Shown piece by piece: positions 59,096 to 64,000 of a stretch of DNA of 64,000 nt. This stretch comes from Caballeronia sp. INDeC2. GTDB lineage: Bacteria; Pseudomonadota; Gammaproteobacteria; Burkholderiales; Burkholderiaceae. Every line of letters starts with the position of its first letter. Positions within the stretch are counted from its first letter, which is position 1. The stretch is taken from positions 62,001 to 126,000 of the forward strand of contig NZ_JALQDG010000046.1 of NCBI RefSeq assembly GCF_023631325.1. Direction: 5' to 3'. Below the pieces are notes generated by a model, which did not search any database, was not told the DNA's origin, and saw only the letters and a list, made by a program, of their open reading frames with translations. Both the position numbers and the translations under genes were made by a program.

Positions 59096-59408
59096 TGTCC
59101 GTGCCTTCGATCATGACGCGGCCATTCTCGATGCGGATCGGAATCCGCCTGAGGCTCGCGCCGAGACACGGCCCATCGACGCACATGCCGTCTTCAAAGC
59201 GAAACATCGCGCTGTGATGGGCGCACATCAGCAGTGCGCCTTCGTAAGTCCAGAACGCGTCGGGCTCGTAGTTGAGCGGTATCGAGAAATGCGGACAGAC
59301 GTTGCGATACGCCCACGCTTGGCCGCCGCGACGCAGCACGAGAATCGAGGGCGCGGCTTCGAGGCCGCCGCCATCGGGTATGTCGTGGAGCGCGCAGATC
59401 GTGTTCAC
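59088..59408 (-). CDS. Rieske [2Fe-2S] ferredoxin-type protein
   Basis: The 106-residue protein is a single Rieske domain with cluster ligands Cys38 and His40 (CPHFSIPLN) and Cys62 and His65 (CAHHSAMF), spaced as in oxygenase ferredoxins and nitrite reductase small subunits. It is the last gene of the leftward hydroquinone operon, with a start overlapping the intradiol dioxygenase stop by four bases. It could serve a hydroxylase that makes hydroquinone or hydroxyquinol, or repair the ferric state of a dioxygenase. Its stop overlaps the convergent glycosidase gene by 8 bases. Confidence 0.85.
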   Translation of the reverse strand: MNTICALHDIPDGGGLEAAPSILVLRRGGQAWAYRNVCPHFSIPLNYEPDAFWTYEGALLMCAHHSAMFRFEDGMCVDGPCLGASLRRIPIRIENGRVMIEGTDIT

Positions 59409-60223
59409 GCGCGCTCCTTCGCTATCAGCGTGAAATCGCGCGCTACTTCGTACCCGCCGTCGTTCGGCACATACTCGATGACGAGCGAAGGCTTTACACC
59501 GAACACCGCATCGGAGTTCACGTAAGGATCGTCGGACGAATAGAGCGCGGTCGTCAGCGACTCGTAGCCGGGCGCGTCGATACGAAAGTGGATATGCGCG
59601 GGACGCATCGGATGCCGTCCCGTTGCGAGCAGCATCTGACCGACCGGGCCATCGGTCGGAATCGGATAGCTCGTCGGCTTGATGGAATGAAACGCGTACG
59701 CGCCTTGCGCATTCGTGCGAAAGCGTCCGCGCAGGTTGCCCTCGGGCTGCTCGGGATCTTGGCCTTCATACATGCCGTTCGGCGCGGTCTGCCAGACTTC
59801 GATCAGCGCATCGGCGAGGGGCTTTCCGCTCACATCGCTGACGACGCCATGAAAGAACACCGGCTCGCCATCGCTTTGCGCGATGTTCGCGGCGAAGGCC
59901 GAGTGCTTCACGCCGTCGCGATAGAACGGGCCGAGCAGACTGCTTTCGGTCGCGGCTTCGTCGTGATGCTGGTTGATGTCGTCGAGCACGATGGAAAGCC
60001 CCAGCGTATCCGACAGCAGAATGAACTCCTGCCGGATGCCGTCGCACTTCTTGCCGGTCGCCGTCAGGAACTCGATGCCGTGCCGCCATTCGTCGTGCGT
60101 GAGGTTCACTTCGCGCGCGAACGCGTGCAGATGGCGCACGAGCGCGGTGACGATTTCCTTCGTGCGTGCGTCGTCGCACTGGCTGAAGGCTTCAGTGACG
60201 TTCTGCGTAAGCGACTCGTTCAT
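59405..60223 (-). CDS. Hydroxyquinol 1,2-dioxygenase-type intradiol dioxygenase
   Basis: I start at the ATG at 60223, which overlaps the maleylacetate reductase stop. The 272-residue protein has the N-terminal dimerisation helices of the intradiol family (FLTATGKKCDGIRQEFILLS) and the catalytic beta-sandwich. Iron ligands are visible as tyrosines in LLGPFYRDG and PTSYPIPTDGPVG and histidines in RPAHIHFRID. It should cleave hydroxyquinol (1,2,4-trihydroxybenzene) to maleylacetate, the substrate of the reductase encoded just before it. Catechol 1,2-dioxygenase activity is the alternative, but the neighbours favour hydroxyquinol. Confidence 0.86.
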   Translation of the reverse strand: MNESLTQNVTEAFSQCDDARTKEIVTALVRHLHAFAREVNLTHDEWRHGIEFLTATGKKCDGIRQEFILLSDTLGLSIVLDDINQHHDEAATESSLLGPFYRDGVKHSAFAANIAQSDGEPVFFHGVVSDVSGKPLADALIEVWQTAPNGMYEGQDPEQPEGNLRGRFRTNAQGAYAFHSIKPTSYPIPTDGPVGQMLLATGRHPMRPAHIHFRIDAPGYESLTTALYSSDDPYVNSDAVFGVKPSLVIEYVPNDGGYEVARDFTLIAKERA

Positions 60224-61275
60224 GGTCGTCGTCCTTCGTAGGCCGCTTCGATCAATGCACGCAGCGGCGCGCGTTCGATCGGCCGCGGATTCCAGTACGG
60301 GCTTTTCAACGCGATATCGACGGCGATATCGATATCGCTTTCCTTCATGCCGATATCCTTCAGCGCAGTCGGCGCGCCGTTCACGCGCGCGAGTTCGAAT
60401 GCGCCTATGGCGGCATCGTCCGAGCCGAGCGCGCGCGCGATGCACTTCATCGCGCCGGGCGCGGCGTCGCGGTTATAGGCGAGCGCATGCGGCAGCACGA
60501 TGGTATGCGTCTCCGCATGCGGCAGATTGAACGTGCCGCCGAGCGTATGACACAGCTTGTGATGCAGCGACATGCCGACACTGCCCAGCACCGCGCCGCA
60601 TAGCCACGCACCGTAGAGACAATCGCTGCGCGCATCGAGATCGTCCGGCTTTGCGACGACCTTTCCGATGCCCTGCGCCAACGCGCGAATGCCTTCTTCC
60701 GCCATCAGACTCACGACGGGATTCGCGTCCTGCGCATAGAGCCCTTCGGCAGCGTGCGCGATGGCGTTGACGCCGCTCGTCACCGAAAGCGGCGCGGGCA
60801 GCGACACCGTGAGTTGCGGATCGTAGATCACGGTCTTCGGCAACACGCGCATGTCGCGGCCCGTCTTCTTCAGGCCTGCTTCGGTAAGGCCGTAGATCGG
60901 CGTCATCTCCGAGCCGGCGTAGGTGGTCGGCACGGCGAGTATCGGCAGCGACGATGTCAACGCGATCGCTTTGCCGAGGCCTGTCGTCGAGCCGCCGCCG
61001 ACGGCGATCGCGCAATCCGCGCCGATGCGCTGCGCATACTCGCGCGCCTCGCGCGCCGTTTCGACCGGCACATGCATCACCGCTTTCGCAAACACGCCGG
61101 CCGCGCGAGGCCCGATGCGTTCGGCGAGCGCTTCGGCCTGGTCGCGCTGCGGCGGCGTTGCGAGGATGAGCGCGCGCTGTGCGCCCAGAAGCTCGATCTC
61201 GCGTTCGATATGTTCGATGCTTCCCGCACCGAATACCACGCGCGACGGCATGCCCTGATAGATGAACGATTGCAT
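60220..61275 (-). CDS. Maleylacetate reductase
   Basis: The 351-residue protein from the ATG at 61275 is an iron-type alcohol dehydrogenase of the maleylacetate reductase branch: SRVVFGAGSIEHIEREIELL at the N-terminus, the NAD-binding AIAVGGGSTTGLGKAIAL near residue 92, VPTTYAGSEMTPIYGLTEAG, and metal-site histidines in SLHHKLCHTLGGTFNLPHAE. It reduces maleylacetate to 3-oxoadipate with NAD(P)H. Both the hydroquinone and the hydroxyquinol branches encoded here feed it. It lies 14 bases after the semialdehyde dehydrogenase gene. Confidence 0.92.
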   Translation of the reverse strand: MQSFIYQGMPSRVVFGAGSIEHIEREIELLGAQRALILATPPQRDQAEALAERIGPRAAGVFAKAVMHVPVETAREAREYAQRIGADCAIAVGGGSTTGLGKAIALTSSLPILAVPTTYAGSEMTPIYGLTEAGLKKTGRDMRVLPKTVIYDPQLTVSLPAPLSVTSGVNAIAHAAEGLYAQDANPVVSLMAEEGIRALAQGIGKVVAKPDDLDARSDCLYGAWLCGAVLGSVGMSLHHKLCHTLGGTFNLPHAETHTIVLPHALAYNRDAAPGAMKCIARALGSDDAAIGAFELARVNGAPTALKDIGMKESDIDIAVDIALKSPYWNPRPIERAPLRALIEAAYEGRRP

Positions 61276-61289
61276 GATTCCCGATGCGC

Positions 61290-62753
61290 TCAGCGCGGAT
61301 AGTAAGGCGGAATGTTGGCGTCGACATTCACCCACACCGACTTCGCCTGAGTATATTCGCGCATCACTTCGAAGCCCATCTCGCGGCCATAACCGCTCGC
61401 GCCGACGCCGCCGAAGGGCGATCCCGGACTCACGCGCTTGTAGCAGTTGATCCACACCATGCCGCTCTTCAATTGGCGCGCGAAGAGATGCGCGCGTTGC
61501 AGGTCGCGTGTCCACAGGCCCGCGCCGAGGCCGTATTCGGTGCCGTTCGCAATCGCTAGCGCTTCCTCATCGCTCTTGAACGTGCTGACCGCGACGAACG
61601 GGCCGAAGACTTCTTCCTGCGCGACGCGATCGGTCGGCTTCGCCTGCACGATAGTCGGCTCGACATAGCAGCCGTTCGCAAGCGCCGCGGCGTCCGGCGC
61701 CTTGCCGCCCGCGAGCACGCGCCCGCCCTGCTCGCGCGCGACATCGACATACGACAGTACGCGGTCGCGATGCATCTGCGACGTGAGCGGCCCCATTTCC
61801 GTCGACGGATCGAGCGGATCGCCGATGCGGATCGAGCGCGCGAGCGACGTGAAGCGCTCCAGCAAGTCATCGGCGATGGACTCGTGCACGATCAATCGCG
61901 ATGCCGCGATGCACGCCTGCCCCTGGTTATGGAAGATGCCGAACGCGGAGCCCTGAACGACGGCATCGATATTGGCGTCGCCGAATACGACGTTCGCGCC
62001 TTTGCCGCCGAGTTCGAGTTGCACCTTCTTCAGATTGCCGCTCGATGCCTGCACGATCTTGCGGCCGACCGCCGTCGATCCGGTGAACGCGACCTTGCCG
62101 ATCTCCGGATGCTCCGCGATATATTGCCCCGCGACGTGCCCGAGCCCCGGCAACACGTTGACGACGCCCGCGGGAAAGCCGACTTCGGCCATCAACTCGG
62201 CGATGGCGAGACTCGACAAGGGCGTCAGTTCAGCGGGCTTCATCACGACGCAGTTGCCCGCCGCGAGCGCGGGCGCCATCTTCCAGCTCGTGAACATCAG
62301 CGGAAAATTCCACGGCACCACTTGTCCGACGATGCCGACCGGCTCGCGCGTCAGATAGTTGAGAAAGCCCGCTTCGACCGGAATCACCGAGCCTTCGAAC
62401 TTGTCGGCCATGCCGCCGAAATAGCGGAACGTCGCGGCCGTGCGCGGGACGTCGAGGTTGCGCGTATCGCGGATCGGGTGGCCCGTGTCCATCGACTCGA
62501 GACGCGCGAGTGCGTCGGCGTTGGCTTCGATGGCGTCGGCGAGTTTAAGGAGCAGGCGTCCGCGATCGGCGGCCGCCATGTTGCTCCACTTCGGAAACGC
62601 TTTTTTCGCGGCCTGCACTGCGCGATCGATGTCCTCGCGCCCGGCCATCGAGACTTGCGCGATCTCGCTGTTGTCGTGGGGATTCAGGGTCGCGAGCGTT
62701 TCGCCGGAAAGGGCGGGCACGAAGCGGCCATCGATGAAGAGTTGCGTTTGCAT
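61290..62753 (-). CDS. 4-Hydroxymuconic semialdehyde dehydrogenase (ALDH family)
   Basis: I start at the ATG at 62753; the open frame extends 141 codons further without protein-like sequence. The 487-residue ALDH has VPWNFPLMFTSWKMAPALAA for cofactor binding, LELGGKGANVVFGD with the general base and the catalytic cysteine in NQGQACIAASR. In hydroquinone catabolism this enzyme oxidises the ring-cleavage product, 4-hydroxymuconic semialdehyde, to maleylacetate (PnpE/HapE). Its place between the dioxygenase and the maleylacetate reductase supports this. By sequence alone it is only a general ALDH. Confidence 0.85.
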   Translation of the reverse strand: MQTQLFIDGRFVPALSGETLATLNPHDNSEIAQVSMAGREDIDRAVQAAKKAFPKWSNMAAADRGRLLLKLADAIEANADALARLESMDTGHPIRDTRNLDVPRTAATFRYFGGMADKFEGSVIPVEAGFLNYLTREPVGIVGQVVPWNFPLMFTSWKMAPALAAGNCVVMKPAELTPLSSLAIAELMAEVGFPAGVVNVLPGLGHVAGQYIAEHPEIGKVAFTGSTAVGRKIVQASSGNLKKVQLELGGKGANVVFGDANIDAVVQGSAFGIFHNQGQACIAASRLIVHESIADDLLERFTSLARSIRIGDPLDPSTEMGPLTSQMHRDRVLSYVDVAREQGGRVLAGGKAPDAAALANGCYVEPTIVQAKPTDRVAQEEVFGPFVAVSTFKSDEEALAIANGTEYGLGAGLWTRDLQRAHLFARQLKSGMVWINCYKRVSPGSPFGGVGASGYGREMGFEVMREYTQAKSVWVNVDANIPPYYPR

Positions 62754-62842
62754 GTCTTGCTCGTGTCGAAGATTGAAGACGAAGCCTTCCCCGCGACGCC
62801 CGATGCGAGCGCCGCCGTGTCGAAGAGAAACGAAGGAGGCGT

Positions 62843-63838
62843 TTAGAGCGCGACCGGATACGGCGGCAGTTCGCCGCTTTCGTAGCGCTTGGGCAGATCG
62901 GGCGTGGCGTTCTCCCAGACGAGCAGCATCGAGCGCTTCTGCGAGTAACCCTTGTGGCGGATATCGGCGGGCATCGCGGCGATATCGCCTGCGTTCATCG
63001 TGATGCGCGCGCGAGGCTCGCCGGTGTCCTTGTCGGCCACGTCCCAGATGATCTGATCCGACAGTTGCAGGAACCACTCGACGCGATCGTTGCCGTGAAA
63101 GACCGGAAGCACGAATTCTTCCGTCGTCGGGCAAAAGAGGCTTTGCTTGCACACGGACGTGACCGACGGATTCCACGTCACGTCCGAACGCGACAGATAC
63201 TTGAACAGGCTGAACGCGTGCAACTGCCCTTCGAATCCAGGCTCGGCGTGAATCTCCGGCTCGTCCTGCGATACGTCCGCGAACTGGCGGTTCACGGGGA
63301 AGTCGTCGCGTAGCGGCGAGTCGCCGTCGAGGCCGGGCATGCGCTTGGTCGCGATACGCGTGCGATCGATCGCCGCGATGTTGTCGCCGTGCTTCGCACC
63401 GAATGCCGAGCCGGTTTCCTCGGGCGCGGCGAACGGATCGAAGCCTTCGTTGACCCAGTCCTTCAGGATCGCCTTGAACGTCGCCATGATGATCGGCGTT
63501 TCGAACTGCTGCGTGTAATCGACGCCCGCCTCGCGGAAGCTCGCGTTATACGCACCGGCGTACATGTCGACCTTGCCGTAGTGATTGCGCGTGCCGATCA
63601 CTTCGTCGAAATTGACCCAGCCGTAGAAGAAGCCCCACGCGACGTCGCGCATCATCGCGCGCAGGAAGTCGTCGGCGTGCATCTGATGCGAGCGCGTCTG
63701 TCCTTGCGCCGGCCACTTTACGGTAACGAAGTACGCATCGCGGCTGAATTCGAAATCGCCGAGCTTGAACGTGCGGTAGCCGGTGTTCGCATCGGGGTCG
63801 GTCGCGACGACGCTCTGAAGAAATGCTGCGTGATCCAT
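62843..63838 (-). CDS. pnpD: Hydroquinone 1,2-dioxygenase large subunit (PnpD/HapD type)
   Basis: The ATG at 63838 follows GGAG and gives 331 residues. The whole sequence matches my memory of the large subunit of the two-component hydroquinone dioxygenase: TGYRTFKLGDFEFSRDAYF, VAWGFFYGWVNFDEV, FAAPEETGSAFGAKHG, FKYLSRSDVTWNPSV. The iron ligands described for PnpD (Asn, Glu and His with spacings 4 and 41) are conserved as Asn250 and Glu254 in HGNDRVEWF and His295 in ADIRHKGYS. It cleaves hydroquinone to 4-hydroxymuconic semialdehyde together with the small subunit encoded 44 bases upstream. Confidence 0.9.
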   Translation of the reverse strand: MDHAAFLQSVVATDPDANTGYRTFKLGDFEFSRDAYFVTVKWPAQGQTRSHQMHADDFLRAMMRDVAWGFFYGWVNFDEVIGTRNHYGKVDMYAGAYNASFREAGVDYTQQFETPIIMATFKAILKDWVNEGFDPFAAPEETGSAFGAKHGDNIAAIDRTRIATKRMPGLDGDSPLRDDFPVNRQFADVSQDEPEIHAEPGFEGQLHAFSLFKYLSRSDVTWNPSVTSVCKQSLFCPTTEEFVLPVFHGNDRVEWFLQLSDQIIWDVADKDTGEPRARITMNAGDIAAMPADIRHKGYSQKRSMLLVWENATPDLPKRYESGELPPYPVAL

Positions 63839-63882
63839 GATGATGTGCTCCGGATGTTTGAAAGAACTTGGCGTATGCGTGT

Positions 63883-64000
63883 TCACTGAATGCAGATCTC
63901 GGCCCACTTCTCGACCGATGCTGAACCGAGGATGGTCTGTACGAGCAGCACACCGGTCTTGCGCGCTTCGAAGCGATACGCCGCGCCTGCGGGCAGCAGC
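63883..64000 (-). CDS. pnpC: Hydroquinone 1,2-dioxygenase small subunit, C-terminal part (cut by window edge)
   Basis: The minus strand reads 38 residues, AGAAYRFEARKTGVLLVQTI and then SVEKWAEICIQ, to the TGA at 63885-63883. It is the C-terminal strand of a small cupin-like protein. Its position right before pnpD fits the small (about 18 kDa) PnpC/HapC subunit. The segment is too short for independent proof; the call rests mainly on order. Confidence 0.65.
   Translation of the reverse strand, partial: LLPAGAAYRFEARKTGVLLVQTILGSASVEKWAEICIQ

Noticed and set aside
1..64000. CRISPR arrays, tRNA or rRNA genes, insertion sequences or prophage genes
   Set aside because: I saw no regular repeat-spacer units, cloverleaf-like sequences, transposase motifs or phage structural genes.

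Overview
The window is high-GC DNA with the codon bias and gene content of a betaproteobacterium of the Burkholderiaceae, most like Paraburkholderia or Caballeronia. This is judged from gene families and layout only; no 16S or other marker gene is present. I saw no tRNA, rRNA, insertion sequence, integrase or CRISPR array.

Layout. (1) 1-5.4 kb: the end of a catabolic operon with an aspartate dehydrogenase tail, an aldehyde dehydrogenase, a two-domain VOC dioxygenase, a ferredoxin reductase and an MFS importer. (2) 5.4-6.6 kb: a lipoprotein nucleoside hydrolase. (3) 6.7-16.9 kb: a partial type VI secretion locus (tssC, tssB, tssK, tssL, an OmpA-domain protein, hcp, clpV, tssE). tssE is frameshifted, and tssA, F, G, I, J and a classical tssM are absent. 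(4) 16.9-18.5 kb: a TPR/glycosyltransferase protein. (5) 18.6-43.7 kb: a large C2-organosulfonate block. (6) 43.8-53.5 kb: a MocR-type regulator, a catalase-like protein with cytochrome b561, a broken VOC gene, a GlpD-cupin-methyltransferase operon, a DMT exporter and an IlvD/Edd sugar-acid dehydratase. (7) 53.8-57.5 kb: a sugar-type ABC importer and its FadR-type regulator. (8) 57.8-59.1 kb: a lipoprotein glycoside hydrolase. (9) 59.1-64 kb: a hydroquinone/hydroxyquinol operon that runs off the right edge.

The organosulfonate block is the centre of interest. Sulfoacetate would enter by SauU and be converted by SauT and SauS to sulfoacetaldehyde. Taurine would be oxidised by TauXY, with an amino-acid permease as the likely importer. 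Isethionate would enter by an MHS-type importer and be oxidised by a GMC dehydrogenase (IseU/IseJ-like). An amidohydrolase with a sodium symporter may release taurine from an N-acyl form. All routes meet at Xsc (sulfoacetaldehyde to acetyl phosphate plus sulfite) and Pta (acetyl phosphate to acetyl-CoA). Four IclR-type regulators lie inside the block. A shared 17-bp palindrome, roughly CGRAAC-N5-GTTYCG, occurs in front of two of these regulators, in front of xsc (twice) and in front of the GMC gene. Embedded in the block is a metal-handling set (a COG0523 GTPase and a CobS/CobT-like AAA-VWA pair without CobN) flanking the amidohydrolase. This is the best candidate for an under-described system here.

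No sulfite dehydrogenase or sulfite exporter is visible, so sulfite disposal must be encoded elsewhere.
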